DNA of 64,000 nucleotides from Psychromonas sp. L1A2. GTDB lineage: Bacteria > Pseudomonadota > Gammaproteobacteria > Enterobacterales > Psychromonadaceae. Where the stretch lies: contig NZ_WUAG01000001.1 in assembly GCF_009828855.1 (NCBI RefSeq), positions 1,736,001 through 1,800,000 of the forward strand. Reading direction: 5' to 3'. Under the pieces are notes generated by a model. That model worked only from the letters and a program-made list of their open reading frames with translations. It did not search any database and was not told where the DNA came from. This document shows, piece after piece, positions 38,976 through 48,114 of the stretch. A program made the position numbers and the translations under genes. Within the stretch, counting starts at the first letter, position 1. Every line of letters begins with the position of its first letter.

Positions 38976-40047
38976 ATTTAATATTCAAAAATCCTTTAAA
39001 GGGCAAGACAAACACAGTAAAAAATTACACTTTAAAGGTGAAGTTGACTTATCGGGAGTATGTACGATCTTTGGTGATTCTGGCGCAGGTAAAACGACGT
39101 TTTTACGTTGTTTAATCGGATTAGAAAGCTGCACGGGTAATATTACCTTTCAAGGGCAACAGTGGTTAGGATCTGATGCTAATAACAAAGTCCATACGTT
39201 AGCAGTAGAAGATCGAAATATCGGTGTTGTATTTCAAGAACCCAGGTTATTCCCGCATTTAAATGTGCAACAAAACTTAGAATTGGCAGTACGCAAAGCA
39301 AAAAGTTGTACTTTTACCATTAACCATTTAGCAGAAAAGTTAGGCTTTACAGATCTTTTATCACATCAAACAACACAATTATCAGGAGGTCAAAAACAAC
39401 GTATTGCTATTGCTCGTGCGTTATTGACTAATCCACAACTATTAGTAATGGATGAACCTCTTTCGTCGTTAGATGTTAATAGTAAACAACTATTGTTACT
39501 GTTTTTAAAACAGATAAGCGAACAAATACCTATCCTTTATATAACCCATTCAGAACATGAGCTGTTTTATCTTAGTAAACAGATGTTGTTGGTTAATGAT
39601 GGCGAAGTTGAAGCGATCGGTGAGCCACAGAAGCTATTTTTAGATAGTCATCTATCGTTGATAAAGTTTGCGCAACAAGGCTTAATTTTAACGGTATTAG
39701 TGAAAGAATATGATCAACAAGAAGCGTTGATAAAAGGGTGCTTAGACGGTCAAACATTGTATGTTTCCGCAGAACAAGCACCTACCACATCGCAAATACA
39801 AGTGAAAATAAACAGTCGCGATGTGATTGTTGCGCTCCAGCCTATTGAAGGTAGTTCGTTATTAAACTGCTTATTAGCACAAATAGTCGACTATTCACAG
39901 GACAACCAAAAAGCAGTGGTCTTAACCTTAAAAGTACAATCACAATGTATTTATGCTTACATTACATTGCGTTCATTCAATAAACTTAAACTCACTGTTG
40001 GAAGTCGTGTTTATGCCCATGTTAAAACCATGAGCATTATTAATTAA
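38968..40047 (+). CDS. modC: Molybdate ABC transporter ATPase ModC
   Basis: ModC (359 residues) has Walker A GDSGAGKT (about residues 37-44), Q-loop VFQEPRLFPH, signature LSGGQKQRIAIARAL, Walker B LLVMDEP and switch His in ITHSEHE. The last ~100 residues (from about 275) form a molybdate-sensing MOP-like domain. It is convergent with ubiV, 53 bases away. Confidence 0.95.
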   Translation: MLKFNIQKSFKGQDKHSKKLHFKGEVDLSGVCTIFGDSGAGKTTFLRCLIGLESCTGNITFQGQQWLGSDANNKVHTLAVEDRNIGVVFQEPRLFPHLNVQQNLELAVRKAKSCTFTINHLAEKLGFTDLLSHQTTQLSGGQKQRIAIARALLTNPQLLVMDEPLSSLDVNSKQLLLLFLKQISEQIPILYITHSEHELFYLSKQMLLVNDGEVEAIGEPQKLFLDSHLSLIKFAQQGLILTVLVKEYDQQEALIKGCLDGQTLYVSAEQAPTTSQIQVKINSRDVIVALQPIEGSSLLNCLLAQIVDYSQDNQKAVVLTLKVQSQCIYAYITLRSFNKLKLTVGSRVYAHVKTMSIIN

Positions 40048-40100
40048 CGAATAATTTTGCTTACCAATATTTTGCCAATGTTCTGCCAATTAAATTAGTA

Positions 40101-40979
40101 CTAACCTTGCAAAGAAAGGCCTGCAATTTGATGCCAATAACCATTACATTGTAAATTATTGTGCTTAACATATTGCTCTACACCTAATATACGTTGTTTG
40201 AATTGTTGTAATGTCGTTAAGCTGTCAATTGAACTTGGGCTAACACGCGCCACATCCACTAAACCTCTCATACTTTCAATGTCATTGAGTAAGTTGTAAC
40301 AATAACCAGATTGGGTTTGTATGCCATTAAGTACAAATACTTGTTGGCCTTCTTGAGTGCTAGTGGCTCTTCCCTGTGGGTATTTGATACAGCATAGTTC
40401 ACAATCATCTTTGGCTTTATTTTCAGACCTTGCGGTAAAACAACGCGCGGAATAGGCTAAGGGCAAATGCCCATGTGCAAAAACTTCGACTTCGAATTGA
40501 CCTCGTATGCCCATTTTTTCGGCATCAGTTAATGCTTTCTCTAGCCAGTCGCGAGAAAGTTCAACGGGCATCACCCAACGGTGCATACCTTGATTTACAA
40601 ATAACTTAAGCGTGTGCGCGTTATAACAATTAATAGCAGGGCCACAAACAAAAGGTACTTTCTTTTCTGATAATAGTTGAATACCGCCAATATCATTGGC
40701 TTCTACGGACATCTCTCCATTTTCACAAAGTTGTTTTAATACTTTGATTTCTGATGGTGCTTCTAATAAGGCCATGCTCGACAAAACGATCTCTTTGCCT
40801 TGGTGATTGAGCTCTTTAGCTAAATTTATCCAATCACGCGCTTTCAATTCCCGGCGTTTACTACAGACCGTTTCGCCTAAATAAATAATATCAGCATCGC
40901 TACTCATCGCTTGTTGATAAAAGTCTTCGGTTGTTTGTTTTGGCCAATAATATAACAAAGGCCCTAATGATAATTTCAT
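40101..40979 (-). CDS. ubiV: UbiV, oxygen-independent ubiquinone hydroxylation protein
   Basis: UbiV (292 residues; E. coli YhbV) forms a complex with UbiU for the O2-independent hydroxylations of ubiquinone synthesis. It is of the U32 'peptidase' family and carries a [4Fe-4S] cluster. Cys39 in GETVCSKRRE aligns with E. coli Cys39, and the remaining ligands fit AYSARC and DDCELCCIKYP. It follows ubiU by 36 bases on the same strand. Confidence 0.93.
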   Translation of the reverse strand: MKLSLGPLLYYWPKQTTEDFYQQAMSSDADIIYLGETVCSKRRELKARDWINLAKELNHQGKEIVLSSMALLEAPSEIKVLKQLCENGEMSVEANDIGGIQLLSEKKVPFVCGPAINCYNAHTLKLFVNQGMHRWVMPVELSRDWLEKALTDAEKMGIRGQFEVEVFAHGHLPLAYSARCFTARSENKAKDDCELCCIKYPQGRATSTQEGQQVFVLNGIQTQSGYCYNLLNDIESMRGLVDVARVSPSSIDSLTTLQQFKQRILGVEQYVKHNNLQCNGYWHQIAGLSLQG

Positions 40980-41015
40980 ATTTGCTCCTAACTTTGATGC
41001 GTTAAAATAGGGCGG

Positions 41016-42029
41016 CTATTGCCAATCACGGTGATAAGCACCTAAGGTTGTTTGGCTGCCTTCTGATACATTCGCTAACACGTCATCCCAATCAGCTTCG
41101 ACTTTATAATCTGTTGGTGAGTGTTTATAGTTATCAATGGCTGCACGCCATACTTTGGTTATTTGTTCCACATAAGCAGGGCTGCGTTGACGACCTTCAA
41201 TTTTGACTGATTTGACGTTCGCCATAAATAATTCAGGCAATATAGATAACGTATTTAAACTGGTGGGTTCTTCAAGTGCGTGATAAAGGGCTTTTTCTTC
41301 ATTATCAATGTTGTCTACGGTAAATTTACCTTTACATAAGGTAGGGTAGCCGGCTTTTTCATTTGGCTGGTAACGATCGATTAAAATGTCATTTAAACGG
41401 GACTCTAAGCCTTTGTCTGTTTCTTGCCAACGAACATATTTAGCTGGCGAGCAAGCACCAACCGTATTGGGGGATTCGCCTGTAAAGTAAGAAGACAAAT
41501 AACATCGGCCTTCAGCCATAATACATAAACTACCAAAAGCAAAAACTTCTAAATCAACTGAGGTATTACGTGATAGTTGTTTTACTTGATGTAATGATAA
41601 GACTCTAGGTAAAACGACTCGTTTAACATTAAAGTTCTTTTGATAAAAATCGATAGCAGCAGTGTTAGTAGCGGAAGCTTGAACCGATAAATGTAACTCC
41701 AAATCAGGGTATTTATTAGCGGCATAATCAAGTGTGGCAATATCAGCAATAATGGCTGCACTCGCCCCTAAATCAACACATTTATCAACGGCATTAAACC
41801 ATCTCTTTTCTTCACCTGGGTGAGCGAATGTATTAATGGCTACGTGTAAGTGTTTATTGTGATCTCTTACATATTGAGCACCTTTTGCTAGCTTTTTATC
41901 ATTAAAATTTAATCCTGCAAAATGGCGTGCGTTAGTATCATCTTTTAATCCTACATAGACGGCATCTGCACCACAATCAATGGCCATTTTTAATGCGGGT
42001 AAACTGCCTGCTGGACATAATAATTCCAT
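41016..42029 (-). CDS. ubiU: UbiU, oxygen-independent ubiquinone hydroxylation protein
   Basis: UbiU (337 residues; E. coli YhbU 331) is the partner of UbiV. The N-terminus MELLCPAGSLPALKMAIDCGADAVYVG and Cys residues in GSLCIMAEGRCYLS, VGACSPAK and TLCKGKF fit the four cluster ligands. It is divergent from ubiT across 209 bases that carry an FNR-type site. Confidence 0.94.
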   Translation of the reverse strand: MELLCPAGSLPALKMAIDCGADAVYVGLKDDTNARHFAGLNFNDKKLAKGAQYVRDHNKHLHVAINTFAHPGEEKRWFNAVDKCVDLGASAAIIADIATLDYAANKYPDLELHLSVQASATNTAAIDFYQKNFNVKRVVLPRVLSLHQVKQLSRNTSVDLEVFAFGSLCIMAEGRCYLSSYFTGESPNTVGACSPAKYVRWQETDKGLESRLNDILIDRYQPNEKAGYPTLCKGKFTVDNIDNEEKALYHALEEPTSLNTLSILPELFMANVKSVKIEGRQRSPAYVEQITKVWRAAIDNYKHSPTDYKVEADWDDVLANVSEGSQTTLGAYHRDWQ

Positions 42030-42157
42030 ACAATAACTCCAAATTTATTAATGGCCGTTATTGTAAAAAATTATCTAAACTGTTTATTGATGTAGGGCAT
42101 GCAACTCTTATTCATCATGATATTTAAAGAAAATAAACGTTAATAATGGAATGTATG

Positions 42158-42198
42158 TTGATTTAAACCAAGTTGTGAATTTTTCGAGTGCTTATAAT
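42158..42198 (+). promoter_or_regulatory. FNR-type class II promoter of ubiT
   Basis: TTGATTTAAACCAA (42158-42171) has one mismatch to the FNR consensus. A perfect -10 box TATAAT follows at 42193-42198, so transcription would begin near 42205, about 41 bases from the site centre. No -35 box is needed in that architecture. In E. coli the ubiU-ubiV and ubiT promoters are FNR-activated, which agrees. Confidence 0.75.
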
Positions 42199-42238
42199 TT
42201 GTTTTATATTTAAACACATGATTATCCAAAGGAAGACT

Positions 42239-42775
42239 ATGCTGATCTCATTACGGAATAAGATACTGCAAAATCTGGTGGTCACTACGCCTAAGTTATT
42301 AGCGATACCCAGTCAATTTGTTCCATTTAGTGTGCAACAAAAATGTTTGCACTCAATCATAAGCAGTATTTTTAAAGAGGCGATTGAAGACGGAGATCTC
42401 GCTTTTTTAGAAGGGAAATGGTTAAAAGTGACAGTAACTGATTTAAAGCTAACGTGGTTTATCAGTTTTGACCAACATATTATCGTTAAAGATAAAACGA
42501 CGCATACTGATGTGTCATTCAGTGCGACGATGAATGATCTTATTTTAGTTGCTGGGCGCAAAGAAGATCCAGATACGTTGTTTTTTCAACGACGTTTAAA
42601 CATACAAGGCGATACAGAATTAGGCTTAGAAGTTAAAAATCTATTGGATAATATTGAGTTTGATCAGTTATCACCATTAATTGAAAAGATGATCGTAACA
42701 TTGTCTGATTTAGTGAAAATAGGGGTAACGAAACAAGCTTTGCCAAATACAGAAGCACTCAATATTAAAATTTGA
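42239..42775 (+). CDS. ubiT: UbiT, anaerobic ubiquinone synthesis accessory factor (SCP2 domain)
   Basis: UbiT (178 residues; E. coli YhbT 174) is an SCP2-type lipid-binding protein needed for O2-independent ubiquinone synthesis. The central segment WLKVTVTDLKLTWFISFD and the later DPDTLFFQRRLNIQGDTELGL are characteristic. The start is the ATG at 42239, preceded by AAAGGAAG at a good distance; an upstream in-frame ATG at 42188 lies inside the promoter leader and has no ribosome-binding site. Confidence 0.93.
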   Translation: MLISLRNKILQNLVVTTPKLLAIPSQFVPFSVQQKCLHSIISSIFKEAIEDGDLAFLEGKWLKVTVTDLKLTWFISFDQHIIVKDKTTHTDVSFSATMNDLILVAGRKEDPDTLFFQRRLNIQGDTELGLEVKNLLDNIEFDQLSPLIEKMIVTLSDLVKIGVTKQALPNTEALNIKI

Positions 42776-42780
42776 TAGCA

Positions 42781-42941
42781 ATCCCAATCTAAGTAATTAT
42801 CTCGTCATTTATGCTTGTTAAAATGAATGCTAGCTTCGTTGTTGATTTTGTAATGAGAATACCTAGTTACTGCAATCAACGCCTTGCAGCATCCATTTTC
42901 CCTAACCCCTAAATAGGCAGTTTATTTAATCAGATTGGTAT
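42781..42941. repeat. 161-bp inverted-repeat element, diverged copy
   Basis: It is exactly 161 bp, the same length as the copies at 46950 and 58113. Ends are ATCCCAATC and GATTGGTAT, and internal blocks match in order (CTTGTTAAAAT, CGTTGTTGATTTTG, GAGAATACCTA, GCAATCAACGCCTT). It lies four bases after the ubiT stop. It is clearly older than the other two copies. Confidence 0.75.
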
Positions 42942-43033
42942 AATAATAGTCTGTCGGTTAAAACAAAGTATCTTTTAGAGGCATAGCGCTATAGGCTTAG
43001 CACTTTACATTTTAATTAATACATTGTGGATGA

Positions 43034-43336
43034 ATGACTGACTCTAACCCTATAGCAATAAAAGAAGTAAATAGTCCTGACCTAACCTGTGCTAAATGCA
43101 ATGCAGCATGTTGCCAGTTAGAAGTTATGCTAATCACGGATACTGGTGTTCCTGAACAGTATATCGAACATGATCAGTGGGGCGGTGAAACCATGAAACG
43201 TTTAGATGATGGCTGGTGTATCTGTGTCGACCGAGATACAAAGCTCTGCACTATCTATGAAAATAGACCTTGGGTGTGTCGAATATTTGAAATGGGCTCT
43301 TACGAATGTAGTGTTGAATTTGTGGCAGCTAAATAG
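43034..43336 (+). CDS. YkgJ-like cysteine-cluster protein
   Basis: This 100-residue protein of the YkgJ/UPF0153 family has a Cys-rich domain thought to bind zinc or iron. The N-terminal cluster CAKCNAACC, then CICVDRDTKLCTIYENRPWVCRIFEMGSYEC (seen as further Cys pairs), is the family pattern. Its function is unknown. It is on its own between the 161-bp element and the convergent epd gene. Confidence 0.85.
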   Translation: MTDSNPIAIKEVNSPDLTCAKCNAACCQLEVMLITDTGVPEQYIEHDQWGGETMKRLDDGWCICVDRDTKLCTIYENRPWVCRIFEMGSYECSVEFVAAK

Positions 43337-43393
43337 AAGGCATTGAGTGCGAATAAGACTTAAACGTGTATCAATAACGTTATAAATTTATGC

Positions 43394-43430
43394 AGCTTAG
43401 GATTTTTCGATTATTAATCAACCCTAAGCT
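43394..43430. terminator. 8-bp inverted repeat between convergent ykgJ-like and epd genes
   Basis: AGCTTAGG (43394-43401) and CCTAAGCT (43423-43430) flank a 21-base loop rich in T and A. It lies between two convergent stops, so a bidirectional terminator is plausible, although the loop is long and no clean T-run follows. Confidence 0.35.
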
Positions 43431-43477
43431 ACACCAACTTCATGACTTCACCAATGCCATAAAGACCAATCTGAAAC

Positions 43478-44497
43478 TTACTGCTCTGATAATTTCTTTA
43501 AGTGTAAGCAAGTATCTAATAAACGATTAGCAAAGCCCCATTCATTATCGCACCACACTAATAGTTTAACTAAATTACCATCACTGACGCGCGTTTGAGT
43601 CCCATCGATAATACAAGAGCGCGGATCATGATTAAAATCCACTGATACTAGTGGTGCTTCCGTATAACCTAAAATGCCTTTTAATTCACCTTCTGCCATT
43701 TGCTTTAAACATTGGTTTATATCAGCAATTGAAACACTTTTATCGACCGTAATACTCAGGTCCATTGCTGTGACATTAATCGTTGGAACACGTACTGCGA
43801 TTGCTTCAAACTTATTAGCAAACTTAGGTAATATTCGCTCTATACCCGCGGCTAATTTTGTATCAACGGGGATAATTGATTGGCTTGCTGCACGTGTTCT
43901 ACGTAAATCATGGTGATAAGAGTCGATTACCGGTTGATCATTCATGGCTGAATGAATAGTGGTAATTGTGCCGCACTTAATACTGAAGGCGGCATCTAAA
44001 ATCGCAATCACAGGCACAATACAATTAGTTGTACAGGATGCGCCGGAAATATATTTTTCTTGGCCAGTTAATTGTTGATGATTAACACCATAAACAACCG
44101 TAGCATCAACATCTTGATCAGCTGGGTGTGAAAAGATAACTTTCTTAGCGCCTGCCAACAAATGCGCATCGGCATCAACTTTTGAACCAAAGATACCCGT
44201 ACAATCGATAACAATATCAATATCCAGTGCTTGCCAAGGTAATTCACTGATTTCTTTATAAGCGAGTAATTGAATTGGATGCTGCTCAATAATAAGTAAG
44301 TCATGGTTTTGTGTTACTTCAAAAGGAAAGCGTCCATGCGTTGAGTCATATTGAGTGAGGTGACAAATCGCCTCAGGCGTCGCTAGCTCATTGATCGCGA
44401 CTATATCGATTTGTGTTTGATGATGACCTTCAAATAGTGCTCTTACAACACTACGTCCAATACGCCCATAACCATTTATTGCAATTCGAAGTGCCAT
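43478..44497 (-). CDS. epd: D-erythrose-4-phosphate dehydrogenase
   Basis: Epd (339 residues, same as E. coli) oxidises erythrose 4-phosphate to 4-phosphoerythronate, the first step of pyridoxal phosphate synthesis. The GAPDH fold is clear: NAD motif INGYGRIGR (about residues 6-14) and catalytic Cys in [10 protein letters not shown]. Epd-specific signs are [24 protein letters not shown]-type sequence and [11 protein letters not shown]. The ATG at 44497 matches the E. coli start; an upstream extension of 16 residues is unlikely. Unlike E. coli, pgk and fba do not follow. Confidence 0.95.
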   Translation of the reverse strand: MALRIAINGYGRIGRSVVRALFEGHHQTQIDIVAINELATPEAICHLTQYDSTHGRFPFEVTQNHDLLIIEQHPIQLLAYKEISELPWQALDIDIVIDCTGIFGSKVDADAHLLAGAKKVIFSHPADQDVDATVVYGVNHQQLTGQEKYISGASCTTNCIVPVIAILDAAFSIKCGTITTIHSAMNDQPVIDSYHHDLRRTRAASQSIIPVDTKLAAGIERILPKFANKFEAIAVRVPTINVTAMDLSITVDKSVSIADINQCLKQMAEGELKGILGYTEAPLVSVDFNHDPRSCIIDGTQTRVSDGNLVKLLVWCDNEWGFANRLLDTCLHLKKLSEQ

Positions 44498-44964
44498 TAA
44501 CATCCCACATAAAAAAGGTAAAAAAGTATTGTAATGCCAAAACAATTAATTATCTATCATTTAGCTTAGTATAAAGCAGTGCTGATATATTAATGACAAA
44601 ACCTAATTAGATAATCATAACAATGAGTTACTTGCATTAATTACTTTATCAGGAAAATAGTTAAAGTCAGCAGAAACGTGATGATTTTTATGACCCTGTT
44701 GAGTTATTCAGATTCAACTAGAGAATGATTATTATGTTGTTAGACGTTAGTGCTTCACCTTTGTTTTGTTGAATTTAAGGCTTTGCATCTCAATATGTTG
44801 ACTCATTAAAGTTAAATAAAGACATCATGACAAAAGATCGTTGTTTAAGTTCTCTTATAAAGGGTCTTTTTACACTGATTTCAGGTAAATATGAGTTAAT
44901 TGATAATGTTCCACTGAAATGTGATATTGATTTTGCTATCATGTTTTACCGACATATGTTTGTT
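44498..44964. other. Intergenic region between epd and the 214-bp repeat
   Basis: About 470 bases, AT-rich, with no recognisable gene. A 53-codon open frame from 44827 to 44988 runs into the repeat element, has no ribosome-binding site and no family resemblance, so I do not call it. The epd promoter should lie at the left end. Confidence 0.6.
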
Positions 44965-45178
44965 ATACCAACTATATTAAATAAGTGATTTAAATTTTGT
45001 GTGGGAACAATGGCTTAATTTAAGATGTAAATTGAGGCCTTTCGACGATTAACGTCTGTCGGGGGAGTTAACCAAAAAAGGCTAATGCTTTAACGGTTGC
45101 TCCTTTTGCGAAACTTACAATGAAGAAAACAGTCATTTTAACCAAGAAAACAGATCAGTTAATTAGTGTGATTGGTAT
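44965..45178. repeat. 214-bp relative of the inverted-repeat element
   Basis: Left end ATACCAACTATATTAAATAAGTGAT and right end ATTAGTGTGATTGGTAT are imperfect inverted repeats like those of the 161-bp copies. The right half aligns with the copy at 46950 (CTTACAATGAAGAAAACAG..., then ATTTTAACCA and GATCAG). The centre is different and longer by about 53 bp. It ends 60 bases before the BCCT gene and may contain part of its promoter. Confidence 0.7.
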
Positions 45179-45238
45179 TATTATGAATTCGGTCAAATGG
45201 ATTAACAATGAAGAGCGGTTTGCTCTAAATGAGGAATG

Positions 45239-46819
45239 ATGAGTTTAAATAAAGATAAGTACAGTATAGATAATACCGATTACACTGTAGGTCAGGATAA
45301 TGTTCAAAAATGGGGATTTGATGTTCACAATCCTGTTTTTGGGTTTAGTGCAGGCTTCATTGCACTGTTTTTAATTGCAATCATGTTAGTTGATCCTGAA
45401 GTTTCAAAAGCAGCATTAGACGGTTTAAAATGGCAAATTATTGGTATGTTTGATGGACTATTTATGTGGTCTGCTAATATATTTGTTATTTTCTGTTTAG
45501 CGTTAGTAGTGTCTCCATTTGGTAAAATTCGCCTTGGTGGTGATGACGCTAAAAGTGACTACTCAACCATGTCATGGATAGCAATGTTATTTGCTGCTGG
45601 TATGGGTATTGGTCTTATGTTTTGGGGGGTTGCAGAACCTGTTGCTTACTTCACTGGTTGGTATGAAACACCATTGAACGTAACACCTAATACACCTGAA
45701 GCGGCTAAATTAGCATTAGGCGCAACTATGTTCCATTGGGGTTTACATCCTTGGGCCATTTACGGTGTGGTTGCATTGTCATTAGCCTTTTTTGCTTATA
45801 ACAAAGGTTTACCACTTTCAATGCGTTCTGTGTTCTATCCTATTCTTGGTGATCGTACATGGGGTTGGCCTGGTCATGTTGTTGATATCTTTGCTGTTAT
45901 CGCAACCTTGTTTGGACTTGCAACGTCTTTAGGTCTTGGTGCACAACAAGCTGCAAGTGGCTTCCATCATGTATTTGGTATTGATGATGGCTTATTAACG
46001 CAAATCATTATTATTGTTGTCGTCACACTGTTAGCCGTTGTGTCGGTTGTACGTGGTATAGATGGTGGTGTTAAAGTCATCAGTAACATTAATATGTTAC
46101 TAGCGATTGTATTAATTGTTTTTGTTGCATTAGTGACAATGGCTGTTTCAATGGGCACTATCCCTACTACTGTGATGGGGTATATTGAAAATATTATCCC
46201 GCTGAGTAACCCGATTGGTCGTGAAGATGAAGCTTGGATGCACGGTTGGACTGTGTTCTATTGGGCTTGGTGGATTTCATGGTCTCCTTTCGTAGGTATG
46301 TTCATTGCACGTGTTTCACGTGGTCGTACAGTTCGTGAGTTCCTGATTGCCGTATTGATTATTCCAACAGTGGTAACGATTCTTTGGATGTCAGTGTTTG
46401 GTGGTGTCGCGATTGATCAAATCATTAATAACGTTGGTGAGCTAGGTGCAAACGGGTTAACTGAAGTACCACTTGCGATGTTCCAAATGTTTGACCAATT
46501 ACCATTTGGTAACATTCTTTCACTATTAGCAGTCGTCTTAGTATTGGTATTCTTTATTACCTCTTCTGACTCTGGCTCACTAGTTATCGATAGTATTACT
46601 GCTGGTGGTAAAGTTGATGCGCCAGTGCCACAACGTATTTTCTGGGCATTAATTGAAGGTGCTATTGCAATCGCATTGCTTTGGGTTGGCGGAACAAACG
46701 CTATTCAGGCACTACAAGCAGGAGCTATCTCAACGGCATTACCATTCACTATTATTCTGTTAATAATGTGTGTGAGCTTGCTGATGGGTATGCGTACTGA
46801 AAAACATAATAAAAACTAG
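45239..46819 (+). CDS. BCCT-family betaine/choline/carnitine transporter
   Basis: This 526-residue inner-membrane protein has about twelve segments and belongs to the BCCT family (BetP, BetT, CaiT), which take up trimethylammonium osmolytes. The first signature AAGMGIGLMFWGVAEP (about residues 120-135) has the GMGIG form seen in sodium-coupled members. The tryptophan-rich TM8 segment FYWAWWISWSPFVGMFIARVSRGRTVREF is complete. There is no long C-terminal osmosensing tail as in BetP. Of two adjacent ATGs, the second at 45239 is better spaced from GAGGA. It is monocistronic. Betaine, choline or DMSP are all possible substrates. Confidence 0.92.
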   Translation: MSLNKDKYSIDNTDYTVGQDNVQKWGFDVHNPVFGFSAGFIALFLIAIMLVDPEVSKAALDGLKWQIIGMFDGLFMWSANIFVIFCLALVVSPFGKIRLGGDDAKSDYSTMSWIAMLFAAGMGIGLMFWGVAEPVAYFTGWYETPLNVTPNTPEAAKLALGATMFHWGLHPWAIYGVVALSLAFFAYNKGLPLSMRSVFYPILGDRTWGWPGHVVDIFAVIATLFGLATSLGLGAQQAASGFHHVFGIDDGLLTQIIIIVVVTLLAVVSVVRGIDGGVKVISNINMLLAIVLIVFVALVTMAVSMGTIPTTVMGYIENIIPLSNPIGREDEAWMHGWTVFYWAWWISWSPFVGMFIARVSRGRTVREFLIAVLIIPTVVTILWMSVFGGVAIDQIINNVGELGANGLTEVPLAMFQMFDQLPFGNILSLLAVVLVLVFFITSSDSGSLVIDSITAGGKVDAPVPQRIFWALIEGAIAIALLWVGGTNAIQALQAGAISTALPFTIILLIMCVSLLMGMRTEKHNKN

Positions 46820-46873
46820 TTTGGCTGTTACTTTCAAGTATTAGCTTACAATATTAGTTATATTCGTTGTATT

Positions 46874-46909
46874 AAAGCGGAATCATTAAAAGTGATTCCG
46901 CTTTTTTTA
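46874..46909 (+). terminator. Rho-independent terminator of the BCCT gene
   Basis: AAAGCGGAATCA pairs with TGATTCCGCTTT over 12 bp, with a 7-base loop and a run of seven T. Confidence 0.9.
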
Positions 46910-46949
46910 TGGCTAATGCTTTAGTTATAAAAGTGACAATAGGGGATTT

Positions 46950-47110
46950 ATACCAATGGAATTAAATAAGTGATCATAGATTGCGCAGGAAAAATTAACA
47001 CTAATAAGGCGTGAGTTGTAGGAGATAGTTGTTCTCACTTCAAAACTCACAACGCAGTTAGGGGGGATTTTAACCAGCAAGAATGATCATCTTATTAATT
47101 TTGTTGGTAT
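46950..47110. repeat. 161-bp inverted-repeat (MITE-like) element, copy A1
   Basis: Its ends ATACCAATGGAATTAAATAAG and the inverse of ATTAATTTTGTTGGTAT are imperfect inverted repeats of about 27 bp extending to TGATCA. The copy at 58113-58273 is nearly identical in reverse orientation and has the same length. No coding capacity. The lack of a transposase suggests mobilisation in trans. Confidence 0.85.
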
Positions 47111-47389
47111 TAGTCTTACAAAAATTGAGTGATTAAATTTAGCTCTATTAAGATTTTTAGTTGAAACCCATAAATCAAAGAGTGATGAACTGAAGGGGGA
47201 TTCAAAATTGAGATTATTTATTGGCAGGTTTGTTGATGATCTTTACTTTAACGAGTTTTATTATGGGGACTCTTTGCTTGTGCTTCCTTCTTACGATATT
47301 TCACCTTTATACCCATCACACAGGCTTTAAAGTATTACCTTATCGCAATTTACAATAAGGTAAATAGTACATTCAGTACGATTAAAAGC
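47111..47389. other. Intergenic region downstream of the exonuclease gene
   Basis: No gene recognised. A 9-bp inverted repeat (TTACCTTAT at 47335, ATAAGGTAA at 47355) with an 11-base loop lies about 27 bases past the exonuclease stop codon and may act as its terminator; there is no long T-run. Confidence 0.5.
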
Positions 47390-48106
47390 TTATAACCATA
47401 AGTTTTTAATCGGTGTTTCAGGACTGTAATAATAACTAACTTGAGCTTGTAATAACTCTGCTGTCGCAATAGCGTCGGTTAATGCGTCATGTGGTTGATA
47501 ACCCGGTAAATTATAACGTAGACGACTATTCCCTAGACGAATGGAGCCAGGTTTCTTACCTTTTAACCAATTAAAAAAGCCTTGTATTTGTTTATTCTGA
47601 ATTTCTGCTTCAATTTGCATCGTATCAACGACGGGGAAGATAATGCCTTCATTAATTAAAGCACGTAAATTTAAATCTAAAAAATCACGTTCGATATTAC
47701 GATAATGTACCACCACAACCTTACCGGTTAATTCATCAAGTAACTGGTTTAAAATACGTCGTAAATCTGGTGCACCTTTCAAGTCAGAATGAGTAATACC
47801 ATGGATAATTACTGATTCTTCCTCAAGATTATCCTGTGGGTTTACATACCATTTTTTGGCTCGACTGCAGAAAATTCTGTCTAAAGTAAAAGGCACTAAA
47901 CCAATGCTAATAATACTATTTTGTTTAGGGTCTAAACCTGTTGTTTCAAAATCTAAAGCAACAAATTCTACGTCTTTTAATAGAGCATCATCATGATAAG
48001 TACCTGCTTTATAAAAGGTCTTAAGTCGTGAATCTTTACAATGTTGTGCTTGTAATTGTAAATAAGCATGCCAATTTAAGATTTTTTTATTAGTGAAATT
48101 ATGCAT
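47390..48106 (-). CDS. DnaQ-like 3'-5' exonuclease
   Basis: This 238-residue protein is of the DEDDh family, like DNA polymerase III epsilon. Catalytic motifs: VALDFETTGLD (ExoI, near residue 50), HYRNIERDFLDLN (ExoII) and HDALTDAIAT (ExoIII). The first ~45 residues are an extra helical part seen in standalone homologues. It follows the cNMP/CBS gene by eight bases. That pair recurs in marine gammaproteobacteria, often near acetate or solute transport genes, from recall only. Its substrate is not known. Confidence 0.88.
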   Translation of the reverse strand: MHNFTNKKILNWHAYLQLQAQHCKDSRLKTFYKAGTYHDDALLKDVEFVALDFETTGLDPKQNSIISIGLVPFTLDRIFCSRAKKWYVNPQDNLEEESVIIHGITHSDLKGAPDLRRILNQLLDELTGKVVVVHYRNIERDFLDLNLRALINEGIIFPVVDTMQIEAEIQNKQIQGFFNWLKGKKPGSIRLGNSRLRYNLPGYQPHDALTDAIATAELLQAQVSYYYSPETPIKNLWL

Positions 48107-48114
48107 CTATAACC

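Noticed and set aside
42030-42157. A second FNR site for ubiU in the divergent region
   Set aside because: I found only one convincing site (42158-42171), and its distance to ubiU does not fit class II spacing, so I do not claim direct control of ubiU.
44827-44988. 53-codon open frame upstream of the BCCT gene
   Set aside because: No ribosome-binding site, no recognisable family, and its end lies inside the repeat element.
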